Shown one piece after another: positions 1 through 8,484 of a stretch of 18,143 nt of DNA. This stretch comes from an uncultured Oscillospiraceae bacterium (lineage in GTDB: Bacteria > Bacillota > Clostridia > Oscillospirales > Ruminococcaceae), in the NCBI GenBank assembly GCA_934446565.1, contig CAKSEO010000048.1, positions 1 to 18,143 on the forward strand, given 5' to 3'. Made by a program: the position numbers and the translations under genes. Position 1 is the stretch's first letter. Each line of letters opens with the position of its first letter. The notes beneath the pieces are model-generated. The model saw only the letters and a program-made list of their open reading frames with translations, did no database searches and was not told where the DNA came from.

Positions 1-7
1 CGTTTAG

Positions 8-142
8 CTGCGCGCCAGCGCGCAGAGTAGCCGTGCTTCGCACGGAGTAACCGCGCTTCCGCGCGGAGGTTTCGCCTACGGCGACGAGGGCTCTGCCCTC
101 GACTCGCAAGGGGGACTAGTCCCCCTTGACTCCCGATTGGGA
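8..142. repeat. Mosaic array of six to seven short palindromes, left copy
   Basis: A run of back-to-back inverted repeats without a gene. Stems read directly are 8-15/18-25, 31-36/40-45 (CCGTGC/GCACGG), 51-56/61-66 (CCGCGC/GCGCGG), 72-76/80-84 (TCGCC/GGCGA), 85-91/95-101 (CGAGGGC/GCCCTCG), the perfect 20-bp palindrome 108-127 centred on ACTAGT, and 131-134/139-142. The 31-45 and 51-66 hairpins look like tandem duplicates separated by AGTAG/AGTAA-type linkers, with a T-A pair in one replaced by C-G in the other, so the pairing is kept. The same modules recur in inverted orientation at the right edge of the window. This resembles REP/MITE-like intergenic repeats; no transposase is present. Whether it acts as DNA or RNA is unknown. 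Confidence 0.8.
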
Positions 143-193
143 GCGCCTGCTAATTTATCACTACCCGCATAAATTATAGTTTTTCAGAAAACC

Positions 194-221
194 GAACAGC
201 CTCCATTTCCGGAGGCTGTTC
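194..221 (-). terminator. Rho-independent terminator of the cyclase operon
   Basis: An 11-bp perfect inverted repeat (194-204 and 211-221, arms GAACAGCCTCC/GGAGGCTGTTC) with a 6-nt loop lies just after the stop codon at 228. On the minus strand it is followed by a short T-rich stretch (GGTTTTCTG). It closes the leftward four-gene operon. Confidence 0.85.
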
Positions 222-227
222 TCATAT

Positions 228-1352
228 TCACTTTTTCTCCTTCAGCCGATATGCCTGGGTCTTGACTTCACTATCTGTGCTTTCTGCCGCTAACTCACAG
301 TATTTCTTCACCATATCTTTCTTTCCAGTGACGCCGAAAAGGTGCGCGAGAGTCAACGCCAGGCTACACCGCTCATCATCTTTCACTTTCTTGCCATCGA
401 CGGCTTTTTGCAACTTCAGCGCAGCCTGCTCCGCACAATACAACGACAGCATATCGTCGCATGCGTCACAGGCAAGCCAGTAAAGATCACACCACAGCAT
501 CCCGATAAGCAGGTCATCCGATGAATTCACCGCCTCGTTGATATGGATAGCCTGGAGATACCTTAATACCAGATGGTCAAACGGAGTTGAAAGGAACTTC
601 TTCTCCTCCAGTACCGGATCGTGCTGCTCCTTTAAAATGCGCTTGATGAACTCACGCTTGAACGGTATCATTCGGAAGAAACTCAGGTGGTGATTGCTGT
701 AGTGGCAATAAGGACAGCTCAGCACCTCGAACCAGAGCGGCTCGCACTCCACATAATGAACGCGGCGGTCAGGGTCTATCCTGCGCTCCCGCATAATGTT
801 CCTGCGAAGGTTGAGCACGGTTATCTCCTTTCCGCAGATTGGACAGCTCTCGGTGACTGCCTGGGTGAAATTCAGGTCATGCGGCGGTTCCTCCACAACG
901 TGGCTGAATGAATATATCTCCGGAAGCTTGAACTTCGGGGCGTGCATATTCTGAACGAAACGTTCAGTCTTGTAAAGCTGATTATCCAGCCTGCGTATCC
1001 TGCCGCTCATGTTCTCAAGAAGCTTTGCCGCCATCTCCGGGCAGTTCGTGAAGAACGAAGTGAGATTCCTCTTTGATATCGAAACGCATATCGTATCCTC
1101 AAGCGCGATGCAGCTTGCGCTGCGTGGCAGGTCGTCGAATATCGACATCTCCCCGAAGAAGTCGCCCGCCATTATGCGCGACACCTCGGTCAGCGTACCA
1201 AGCGCACTCGTGACATACACGCCAACGCTGCCCTTGAGGATAATGTACATCTCGCTGCCGGGAAGTCCCTCGGTGGTTATGTAGTCGTTCTGCGAGAAGC
1301 TGATAGGCTTGCTTATCGCCATCAGCTGTTTTACGGTTTCGTCCTGTATCAT
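228..1352 (-). CDS. Cyclic-nucleotide-binding domain protein fused to DUF2225
   Basis: A 374-residue cytoplasmic protein with no signal peptide or membrane segment. Residues about 1-125 form a cyclic-nucleotide-binding (CNB) domain. Its phosphate-binding cassette is intact: FGEM at 66-69 supplies the Glu that normally contacts the ribose, and PRSAS at 76-80 supplies the Arg that normally contacts the cyclic phosphate. Residues about 165-300 match DUF2225, with two CxxC pairs (C170/C173, C213/C216) that probably hold a metal. The C-terminal part is helical and TPR-like. There is no helix-turn-helix, so this is not a CRP-type transcription factor. It is the last gene of the operon, 15 nt after the FecR/LRR gene, with GAGGAGG about 7 nt before the ATG. 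I infer that it reads the product of the cyclase three genes upstream; its output is unknown. Confidence 0.88.
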   Translation of the reverse strand: MIQDETVKQLMAISKPISFSQNDYITTEGLPGSEMYIILKGSVGVYVTSALGTLTEVSRIMAGDFFGEMSIFDDLPRSASCIALEDTICVSISKRNLTSFFTNCPEMAAKLLENMSGRIRRLDNQLYKTERFVQNMHAPKFKLPEIYSFSHVVEEPPHDLNFTQAVTESCPICGKEITVLNLRRNIMRERRIDPDRRVHYVECEPLWFEVLSCPYCHYSNHHLSFFRMIPFKREFIKRILKEQHDPVLEEKKFLSTPFDHLVLRYLQAIHINEAVNSSDDLLIGMLWCDLYWLACDACDDMLSLYCAEQAALKLQKAVDGKKVKDDERCSLALTLAHLFGVTGKKDMVKKYCELAAESTDSEVKTQAYRLKEKK

Positions 1353-1367
1353 AGTTTGCCTCCTCTT

Positions 1368-4300
1368 TTAAAGTGTGCGGGTCAGCGTGAAGTCTGCCGT
1401 TAAGCCGTTCCCGCAATCGTAGGTGTAGGTGATGTTTCCGGTTATGCTGCTGAATACGCCGGTGGCACTGTCAAAGCTTGCCGTATCACCGGTGTAGGTT
1501 ATCCGGCTGATGTCTATGCCCGGGATGGTCGTCATGTCGAACTCGGTCGCGGTGCTGGATATGGGGTAAGCGCAGTTTGAGCAGTCAAGCTGAAGCATGT
1601 CAGGGTCGCAGCCCGAAACGTCTATATAAGCCAGTCTTGTCCCTGCACAGGATACGATCTCAAGCCCGGTGTTTTCTGAAATATCTATTCCGGATACATC
1701 CGTATTGGATATCTCAAGCTGCGTCAGTGCAGGATTACCGCTGAGATCAAGTTCAGTCAGACCTGTATCCCTGCAATTAAGGCATTCCAGCGCCTGATTT
1801 CGCGAAATATCTATCCGGGATATGTCCGTATTATATATTCCAATTTCCACCAATCCAGGATTGCTGTTCACATTCAGTTCAGTCAACTTTGTTCCGCCGC
1901 AGTCAAGCCTCTCAAGCCTGGTATTAGAACTTATATCCAGCTCGGTTATTTGTGTTCCATCACACCAGAGTTCCTTTAATGCGGTCAGGTTTTCGATTCC
2001 CCTCAATGAGGTTATCGCAGCAGATGAAACGTTGACCGTCTCCGCCGCCGCTATCTCCTCGGCAGAAAGGAATCCGTCCGAATCCTTATCGAAATTCGCA
2101 GAAACGTAATTTCTGAAAACTTCGTCCGGGAAGTTTTCCGCAGTTATCGCAACGCCGTTGTCCACCGGGTCGCCGGTACGCGGAAGCGTGAACGTTGCGC
2201 TGTGACCTCCGCCGCAGTCATAGGTGTATGTCACCGTATCGGTTATCCCGGTGAATCTGCATGTGCTGTCGTCAAACAGATTTGCGCCGCTTACAAGCTT
2301 TATCTTCTTCGGGTCTATACCCTCAAACATGCTCATGTCGAATATCACCGCATTCGATGGTATCGGATAGCTACAGCCCTTGGCTGAGAAAACAGTCAGC
2401 GCTGTATTGGCGGTCAGGTCGATGTAAGCCATCGGGCAGCCGTCAATGTTGAGATTAACAAGGGCGGTGTTTTCGGTCAGGTCGAGACTGGATATTAATG
2501 TGTTGCTGCAGGAAAACCATTTAAGAGCGGTATTGTTTTTCAAATTAAGGCTTGATATTGAGGTATTGCTGCAATAAAGCGTTTTAATCGCAGTATTGTT
2601 TTCCAAGTCAAGACTGGATACCGATGTGTTTTCACAGGAAAGCGCTGTGAGAGCGGTGTTGGCTCTCAGGTCAAGACTGGATATAGACGTATTGTCACAA
2701 GAAAGCGATGCAAGAGCAGTGTTATGTTCCAGGTCAAGACTTGATATCGGCGTATTGTCGCACCAGAACTGTTCAAGAACGGTATTGTTGCTCAAGTCAA
2801 TGCTGCTTATTTGAGATGAGTTGATCGTCAGAGTTTTCAAAGCCGGATTACTGCTGACATCAAGCTGAGTCAGAGCACTTCCAGAACATACAAAATAGTT
2901 CAACTTTGGCAGCATGCTTATGTCTATGGACGTAATTTGGAGCTTTCCGCAGTAGATCTTTTCAAGCTCCGTATTATGCGACAGGTCAATATCTGTTATT
3001 GCAGTCTGACCGAAATAGAATTCTTTGAGCTTTGTATTATGAGATACATCAATGGAGGAGATATTAACCAAGCCATGTATCCGCAGACTTTCAAGCTCAG
3101 TGAAATATTCGACTCCCTTCACCGTAGAGATTGCTTCACTGGCGAGACCGCGTCCGACCGTTATCGAAGTTACCGCCGCACACTCCTCGTCAGAAAGGAA
3201 TCCGTCGCTGTCCGTATCGAACTTTGTGGACACATAATCTCTGAAATTATCATCCGGGAAATTCACGCTGTCTATCGCTAATCCGGGCAGCCAGATGTAA
3301 TACTTCCCGCCGATAGTATCAGCCGAGGTAACGCCATAGGTATACGCCGTGCCGTCGCTACGTGTGACGTTCAGCACGTCAGCCGGGTAGTCGGTGAATT
3401 CTCTGCAAATCACCCTGTCAACGCCGTTGCTGAGAAATACCGGAACATTGCCGTCCAGCCTTATGCAGCCGCCAGTCACCGCCGAGGAGGCTGTTCCCAG
3501 GTCAAGCGCAGTATCCGCTGTCACATCAAGGCTGCCGCCGGAAACTACGAAGCTACCGCTGTTAAACGAAATGCCCGTGCTGTTCTGTCCATCCGCCTGT
3601 GTTATCGTAACGCTGCCGCCGGTCTGCCTGTAGCTGCCGCCGTTGAACTCCATTCCGTAGAAAATGCACGGTCCTACAGCGAGCGAACCACCGCTGACTA
3701 TCAGTTCTCCGTCAACGCTGACAGGCATTCCCGATATCAGCGACAGGCTGCCGGAGCCGAATTCAAGACTTCCGCCGAGAGACAGCTCAGTCTGTTTTCC
3801 GCCGCGCTCGATGGAGCAGCTGCCAGAGCAGTCCAGCCGCACGGAAGCGCCGCTCTTAACGGAAAATTCGCCGGTCATGCGAACATCGCTGAGCAGTATC
3901 TCATGAGCTCCGCTTTCAACTGTTATGCTGCCGCCGGACGCGCTCTGCGTGATAACATATCTGTCTGTGTAGGGTATCTCCTCCGCCCCTCCGATGGAAT
4001 AGCCCGTGGAAGTTATAACGATGTCTCCGCCACTGATATCCAGCGTGAATTTCGGCAGCACCTCGTCGGAGATCACAATTTCGCACACGCTGCAATAAAC
4101 CAGCTTTCTGCCCTCCTTGTCGGCAGTGGGCTGAGTTATTTCGGTCACAGGCGTATGCCCCTTGGCTGGAATCTCCGCCGTATCAATAACGACCCCGCAT
4201 ACCGAGCAGGATGTTACATTCTTTCCTGCTTCTGTGCAGGTCGCCGGAGTAGTTTTAGTCACCGGGGTGTGCTCCGCAAGCGGAAGCTCCTCGCTCTCCC

Positions 4301-5828
4301 TTATCGCTCCGCAATCCGGGCAGTATATCTTTCTGTGACCCTTTTTCGTGCAGGTCGAGGGTTCTGTTTCGGTCTCCCATATGTGCGTGTGAACGCTGAC
4401 GCCGCCTCCACCGCCACCGGAATTCCGGCGGGTCGTTGCACTGGTGGTCTCCTGAGGACTATCAGGTATCGACGACGTTGATGTTGCTGACGTACCAGAC
4501 GTACCAGACGTAGCTGATGTTGCTGATGTTGCCGCTGATGTTTCCTGCGGCCTTTCGGTTTCCTCGGTGTGCGGCGGAGCTTCCTTAGTTTCATCCGCTG
4601 TTTCTGAGGAAGCAGTTTCGTCCGGCTCCTCCGTTAGAATTACGGGTTCTTCCCGGCCGGGATCCTTTTTCGTGCTTTCAGTGTTTCTGGCAGATGTGAT
4701 CCCGGTGACACGTCCAGTTGCTATTCCGCTGGTCTCGTTTACAGTGCCTGATGTGGCGTCCGTAACGTCAGGAATGAGCTCCTCCGGCTCAGTACGTTCC
4801 GTTTCTGTTACTTCCGTAGGTCCTGTGATATCGGTGGGATCTGCGGAGTTTGTACGCTCTGTGCCGACAGCGGACGTATCAGTCTGCGAACCGTTGCCGC
4901 CTATATCCACGGGTACCTCCGGGGCGCTCCCTCCGGAATTTCCGGTATCTTCACCCGGCTGGGGTTCAGTCCCCGCCGCAGAGTCTACGGTGTACTCAGG
5001 TATCACGCCGCCGTCATATTGCGAGGTATGATCTCCGATATCTATACCGCGCTTGTTTATCTCATCCCATATCTGCCCGGTAGACATAAACAGCACATGC
5101 CCGCGCACCGACGAATCATACATACCCACGATGGCATCGTCGGGAATATCGGAAATGCTGATCGGGTCAACATCGTCGGCTCCCTCGTCTATCATTTCTT
5201 CAACGTACACGGTTATGATGTCGTCCATTTTGATACGCGCCTTGTATCCGGCATGTATCTCAACATCCTCATACACCGGAGTTCCATCCGGCATAACGCG
5301 ATGGCAGGACACCGTCCCTCCGTAGACATACACATCCGAGAACGCTTCTCCCGTATCTGAGAACGACACCTCTACTCTGAAATATGTCCCCCGGACGGCA
5401 AGCACCGCGTTCGGTGTATTCACGACATACTGCGCGTCATCGCCGAGCGGCTTCGTGAGCTCGTTCGTCATAGCTCCTCGCTCCAGACGTATCGCAGTGG
5501 AATCGCTTCCCAGACCGCCAAGCTTTTCGAATGTCGCAAGGCTGTTCTCCTCTATCTTTATGTACTTCTCATCATCCAGAACCAGCCTTGACCAGCTTTC
5601 CGAGTCGGTCTCAAGCGAATATCCATCGAACAGCTTCATATCACGGTACGCGTCATAGCTGCTGTTTCCATTCGAAGCGGACACCCTGCCGAAAAGCTCG
5701 GAAACGCTTATGCTCCTCCAGCCCTTTTCGCCGCCCAGGGTAACTATAAGTATCGCCGCGACCGCTGCAATGGCAGCAGCTGCTGACGCTGCGGCTATCT
5801 TCCCTTTCTTTGTTCTGAGATATTTCAT
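1368..5828 (-). CDS. Membrane-anchored FecR-domain, CxxC-repeat, EF-hand and leucine-rich-repeat protein
   Basis: A 1486-residue modular surface protein. A short basic N-terminus is followed by one hydrophobic helix (about 11-32), probably a signal anchor. Next is a FecR-like domain (about 75-170, with AVRGTYFRV near 145-153), then a long Thr/Ser/Glu/Pro linker (about 265-470) ending in six glycines. Three CxxC modules follow (about 480-590, with the GHTPVT pattern; the third lacks the first Cys), then a Ser/Gly beta-rich region (about 595-800). Two modules close the protein, each an EF-hand-like loop (DTDSDGFLSDEE near 871; DKDSDGFLSAEE in the second) followed by roughly 21-residue leucine-rich repeats. 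There is no LPXTG sorting signal. FecR and CHASE2 genes often neighbour each other in other bacteria, which fits the cyclase in this operon. The start is supported by GAGG 8 nt upstream. Ligand and partner are unknown. Confidence 0.85.
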   Translation of the reverse strand: MKYLRTKKGKIAAASAAAAIAAVAAILIVTLGGEKGWRSISVSELFGRVSASNGNSSYDAYRDMKLFDGYSLETDSESWSRLVLDDEKYIKIEENSLATFEKLGGLGSDSTAIRLERGAMTNELTKPLGDDAQYVVNTPNAVLAVRGTYFRVEVSFSDTGEAFSDVYVYGGTVSCHRVMPDGTPVYEDVEIHAGYKARIKMDDIITVYVEEMIDEGADDVDPISISDIPDDAIVGMYDSSVRGHVLFMSTGQIWDEINKRGIDIGDHTSQYDGGVIPEYTVDSAAGTEPQPGEDTGNSGGSAPEVPVDIGGNGSQTDTSAVGTERTNSADPTDITGPTEVTETERTEPEELIPDVTDATSGTVNETSGIATGRVTGITSARNTESTKKDPGREEPVILTEEPDETASSETADETKEAPPHTEETERPQETSAATSATSATSGTSGTSATSTSSIPDSPQETTSATTRRNSGGGGGGVSVHTHIWETETEPSTCTKKGHRKIYCPDCGAIRESEELPLAEHTPVTKTTPATCTEAGKNVTSCSVCGVVIDTAEIPAKGHTPVTEITQPTADKEGRKLVYCSVCEIVISDEVLPKFTLDISGGDIVITSTGYSIGGAEEIPYTDRYVITQSASGGSITVESGAHEILLSDVRMTGEFSVKSGASVRLDCSGSCSIERGGKQTELSLGGSLEFGSGSLSLISGMPVSVDGELIVSGGSLAVGPCIFYGMEFNGGSYRQTGGSVTITQADGQNSTGISFNSGSFVVSGGSLDVTADTALDLGTASSAVTGGCIRLDGNVPVFLSNGVDRVICREFTDYPADVLNVTRSDGTAYTYGVTSADTIGGKYYIWLPGLAIDSVNFPDDNFRDYVSTKFDTDSDGFLSDEECAAVTSITVGRGLASEAISTVKGVEYFTELESLRIHGLVNISSIDVSHNTKLKEFYFGQTAITDIDLSHNTELEKIYCGKLQITSIDISMLPKLNYFVCSGSALTQLDVSSNPALKTLTINSSQISSIDLSNNTVLEQFWCDNTPISSLDLEHNTALASLSCDNTSISSLDLRANTALTALSCENTSVSSLDLENNTAIKTLYCSNTSISSLNLKNNTALKWFSCSNTLISSLDLTENTALVNLNIDGCPMAYIDLTANTALTVFSAKGCSYPIPSNAVIFDMSMFEGIDPKKIKLVSGANLFDDSTCRFTGITDTVTYTYDCGGGHSATFTLPRTGDPVDNGVAITAENFPDEVFRNYVSANFDKDSDGFLSAEEIAAAETVNVSSAAITSLRGIENLTALKELWCDGTQITELDISSNTRLERLDCGGTKLTELNVNSNPGLVEIGIYNTDISRIDISRNQALECLNCRDTGLTELDLSGNPALTQLEISNTDVSGIDISENTGLEIVSCAGTRLAYIDVSGCDPDMLQLDCSNCAYPISSTATEFDMTTIPGIDISRITYTGDTASFDSATGVFSSITGNITYTYDCGNGLTADFTLTRTL
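2436..2815 (-). repeat. In-frame 63-bp repeats encoding near-identical LRR units
   Basis: Inside the first LRR block, about six consecutive units of 62-63 bp (21 codons) remain visibly alike in DNA. The stretch reading roughly AGGTCAAGACTGGATAT recurs near 2479, 2541, 2605, 2668, 2731 and 2794. The encoded units follow the pattern N-T-A-L-x-x-L-x-C-x-N-T-x-I-S-S-L-D-L. Such DNA-level similarity suggests recent unit duplication or gene conversion, and the unit number may vary between strains. Confidence 0.75.
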
Positions 5829-5847
5829 TTACAACCTCACCCCTGCC

Positions 5848-6633
5848 TTAAATAAAGCCTTCTTCTTCCAGCTTCTCAAGCGACTTTCTCTGATTCTCCG
5901 GCGACGATGTTTCGACAAGCACAGTCGCACCGGCAAGATATCTTCGGTAGCTTTCGTAAAATGCGGCACGGTCTATCCTGCCGCTGCCCCATGCAAGATG
6001 AAGGTCGCTTGCAAGGTCGTTATCGTTTATATGTACATGCCGGACGTACTTTCCGAGCTTTTCAGCCCAGACAGGCGCGGCAACTTTCGACAGCGACGCA
6101 TGCGCATAGTCAAGGCATATTCCGAAATTATCGCAACTGCACAGCAGCTCCGCGAGCCTCTCCATTATATCCGGCGAGGTATCAAACATATTCTCCAGCC
6201 ATATTTGTACGCCTTTATGCCGCGCCAGTACTCCGCTCCAGTAATCCGCATTCTGTCTTATCCAGTCTGCAATGTACGCTGGAGAATTCAGAAACGGATT
6301 GTAATTCGTATGGAATACCACTCCGCTTGCTCTCATGAGCTCCGCCGCGGCAATACTCTGCTCTATACGCATATCTGACGTTTGGGCAATGAGCCGGTCA
6401 ACGCTGCACGGTATCACATCAAAAAACGCGCCGTGGAGCGTCGCAAAGCAGGGGATGCCGTGTTCAGCGTACTGCTCCGCTATTTCACGCTGCCTTTCGG
6501 GACTATCCAGCACATCTGGCGCGAAAAAATCATTGTATTCATACCCCACAGAGTATTCCTCAGCCAGTTTCTGCGATTCCTCCAGCCTTGACAGCGCCGG
6601 AATTATAAGAAGCTGCTTCCTCATAGTTGTCAT
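5848..6633 (-). CDS. Sugar-phosphate isomerase/epimerase-like TIM-barrel protein
   Basis: A 261-residue soluble protein of the xylose-isomerase-like TIM-barrel superfamily (AP_endonuc_2 fold). The metal ligands expected for this fold can be placed: E147 (IWLENM), D175 and H178 (CLDYAH), H201 (VHINDND) and E241 (LVETSS), with H67 and H108 at earlier strand ends. A divalent-metal isomerase/epimerase is the best general call; the substrate cannot be read. Its ATG overlaps the TGA of the cyclase gene by 4 nt (ATGA) and is preceded by GGGAGG at 7 nt spacing, so the two are probably translationally coupled. The FecR/LRR gene starts 19 nt after its end. An enzyme of this kind inside a signalling operon is unexpected. 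Confidence 0.82.
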   Translation of the reverse strand: MTTMRKQLLIIPALSRLEESQKLAEEYSVGYEYNDFFAPDVLDSPERQREIAEQYAEHGIPCFATLHGAFFDVIPCSVDRLIAQTSDMRIEQSIAAAELMRASGVVFHTNYNPFLNSPAYIADWIRQNADYWSGVLARHKGVQIWLENMFDTSPDIMERLAELLCSCDNFGICLDYAHASLSKVAAPVWAEKLGKYVRHVHINDNDLASDLHLAWGSGRIDRAAFYESYRRYLAGATVLVETSSPENQRKSLEKLEEEGFI

Positions 6634-8423
6634 TGCTGAACCTCCCCGATAAGCCCCGTAACGGAATAGACCATCACGCTTTTGCTCTTTCCCTTGAGCG
6701 GTATTTCGCCGACTTCCTCAGCGGTTATCCTGCCATTCAGTCGCTCGTAAACCTTGTCGCTGATATACACCTTCCCGCGGGGCGCGTTAGCCTCCAGACG
6801 TGCCGCTGTATTCACAGTGTCGCCTATCGCCGTGTAGTCCATACGGAAATCGCAGCCGATATTCCCGACGACGGCAGGGCCGCAGTTAACGCCCACGCCA
6901 AACCCTACATGCTTTCCGTAGCGCTCGATGAACGTCTTCTCTATACGCTCTCCGCCGGCAACGATATCCAGCGCGGTCAGCACTGCGCGGTAAACGTAGT
7001 CCTCGGTGTCAAACGGAGCGTTGAATACCGCCATCGTAGCGTCGCCGATGAACTTGTCCAGCGTCCCGCCGTGACTGAAAATGCAGTTCGTCGTCAGCTC
7101 CAGATAGGAATTAAGGATATCCACTACCTGCTCCGGCTCAAGGCTCTCCGACAGCGGAGTAAATCCGCGGATATCGACGAAAAGCACCGCTATGTCGCGG
7201 TTTTCGCCGCCGAGTTTGAGCTCGTAGGTTCCTGTGCTCGCTATCTCCTTTACGACCTGCGGTGCGACATACTTGCTGAACGCCTTTTCAATGCTGCGCT
7301 TAGCGCTGTTTGCCCGGTAATAATGCAGCCCCGTGAAATACACAGCAGTAACCACGGCTATCACCGGAAAAACTACCGTGCTTCCGGAATAACCGTTGCC
7401 GAACAGCAGCGCCCCCGCGCCAAGCCGAAGTCCGGCGGCGGCAGCGCTGACCAGCACTGCTTTCACAACGCTCATCCTGCTGCACGCTATCACCAGCAGC
7501 ATAGTGAGCAGAGCCGCAAGCAGTCCATCCGACCAGCGTGGCAGCGGACAAAGCCCTTTCCCCTCAAGCAGCGCCTGGATAACGTTGGCGTGGATCTCAA
7601 CTCCGTACATCTGCTGACTTCTGTCCACCGGGACATAATAGGAATCCATCATCCCCGCCGCATAAGCGCCCACCAGTACTATACAACCGCTGAACACCTG
7701 CGGAGGTACTGTGCCGTCAAGCACATCTATAAGCGACACATTCTCATATCCGGAAACACCCGCGCTGTATCTGAACGGAAAAATGCTACCGTCCGATACA
7801 GGGCTCTTCCCAGTGAATTTCTCATAAACAGCGGCACTGAACCCGGGAACCTTCGTTCCATTTTCATCGTACCACAAAAAGGAGCTGCGTATAACGCCGT
7901 CGTCATTGTCCATCAGAGCGTTTGCAAAGCCCTGGCTTGTCGCGGATTTCAGCGCTGGATACGGCTCCGTCCTGTCCACCACCGAAAGGCTGTTTACGGC
8001 AAGCTCGCCGTTTCTGTCGGTCACAAGCTCCTTTGTGAAAACATAGCTGAATGCGCATACGACATTCCCGGCGTCACTGCACGCATTTGCGAATCTTTCA
8101 TCGCCCTGTTCGTCCTTTTCGCCGCCGAAAAGCACGTCGAAGCCTATCACAGCGGGTCTCACTTCATCCGAGACGCACAGCGTCTCCACCAGCTGCGCGT
8201 AAATTCCTCTGTCCCAGCCGGAGATATCTCCCAGGGCATTCATGCTGCGGTCGTCTATACGGATGATACGTATACGGCTGTCAGCAGTCCCAGGGCGATG
8301 ATACAGTATATCCTCGACGTACTTATCTGCTGCCGCCGTTACCCCGGAGGCAGTCACCGCAAACGCAGCCACGCCCGCCGCAAGAACGGCCGCGATTTTT
8401 TTCAACATTTTTCTGACTTTCAA
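6630..8423 (-). CDS. CHASE2-domain class III adenylate cyclase
   Basis: A roughly 597-residue membrane protein predicted to make cAMP from ATP (residue numbers below count from the GTG at 8432). An N-terminal membrane helix (11-34) leads into an extracytoplasmic CHASE2 sensor domain (about 35-290). Three membrane segments follow (about 302-368), then a cytoplasmic class III cyclase domain (about 405-590). The catalytic set looks complete: metal-binding D420 (VLFVD) and D464 (FIGDA), purine-recognising K460 and T534 (DYTAIGD), and transition-state N541 and R545 (NTAARLE). Thr rather than Asp at 534 is the class IIIb pattern seen in bicarbonate-responsive cyclases. Start codons are non-ATG: GAGGTGG lies 5-6 nt before a TTG at 8423, which I prefer; GTG at 8432 or ATG at 8408 are alternatives. 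It is first in the operon, behind a consensus promoter. Confidence 0.9.
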   Translation of the reverse strand: MKVRKMLKKIAAVLAAGVAAFAVTASGVTAAADKYVEDILYHRPGTADSRIRIIRIDDRSMNALGDISGWDRGIYAQLVETLCVSDEVRPAVIGFDVLFGGEKDEQGDERFANACSDAGNVVCAFSYVFTKELVTDRNGELAVNSLSVVDRTEPYPALKSATSQGFANALMDNDDGVIRSSFLWYDENGTKVPGFSAAVYEKFTGKSPVSDGSIFPFRYSAGVSGYENVSLIDVLDGTVPPQVFSGCIVLVGAYAAGMMDSYYVPVDRSQQMYGVEIHANVIQALLEGKGLCPLPRWSDGLLAALLTMLLVIACSRMSVVKAVLVSAAAAGLRLGAGALLFGNGYSGSTVVFPVIAVVTAVYFTGLHYYRANSAKRSIEKAFSKYVAPQVVKEIASTGTYELKLGGENRDIAVLFVDIRGFTPLSESLEPEQVVDILNSYLELTTNCIFSHGGTLDKFIGDATMAVFNAPFDTEDYVYRAVLTALDIVAGGERIEKTFIERYGKHVGFGVGVNCGPAVVGNIGCDFRMDYTAIGDTVNTAARLEANAPRGKVYISDKVYERLNGRITAEEVGEIPLKGKSKSVMVYSVTGLIGEVQQ

Positions 8424-8461
8424 CCAAACCACCTCATTATATTAATACACATATAACTATC

Positions 8462-8484
8462 CATTGTGATTATACCACACAATG
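8462..8484. promoter_or_regulatory. Inverted repeat over the -10 of the cyclase promoter, possible operator
   Basis: CATTGTG (8462-8468) and CACAATG (8478-8484) form perfect 7-bp arms around a 9-nt centre that contains the -10 hexamer. The placement would suit a repressor. The half-sites TGTG/CACA resemble those of CRP-family regulators, but the spacing is 9 rather than 8 nt, so the family of the binding protein is open. Confidence 0.45.

Noticed and set aside
3903..5031. Long plus-strand frames opposite the FecR/LRR gene
   Set aside because: They are compositionally odd mirror frames of the Ser/Thr/Gly-rich coding strand, with no ribosome site or known domain.
6627..8456. A 609-codon open frame on the plus strand opposite the cyclase
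   Set aside because: It is antisense to a gene with a full catalytic motif set, has no recognisable domain and is rich in His/Arg as expected of a GC-driven shadow frame.
8462..8484. A true CRP site in the cyclase promoter
   Set aside because: The half-sites resemble TGTG/CACA but are separated by 9 nt instead of 8, and no CRP-type gene is in the window; kept only as an unspecified inverted repeat.
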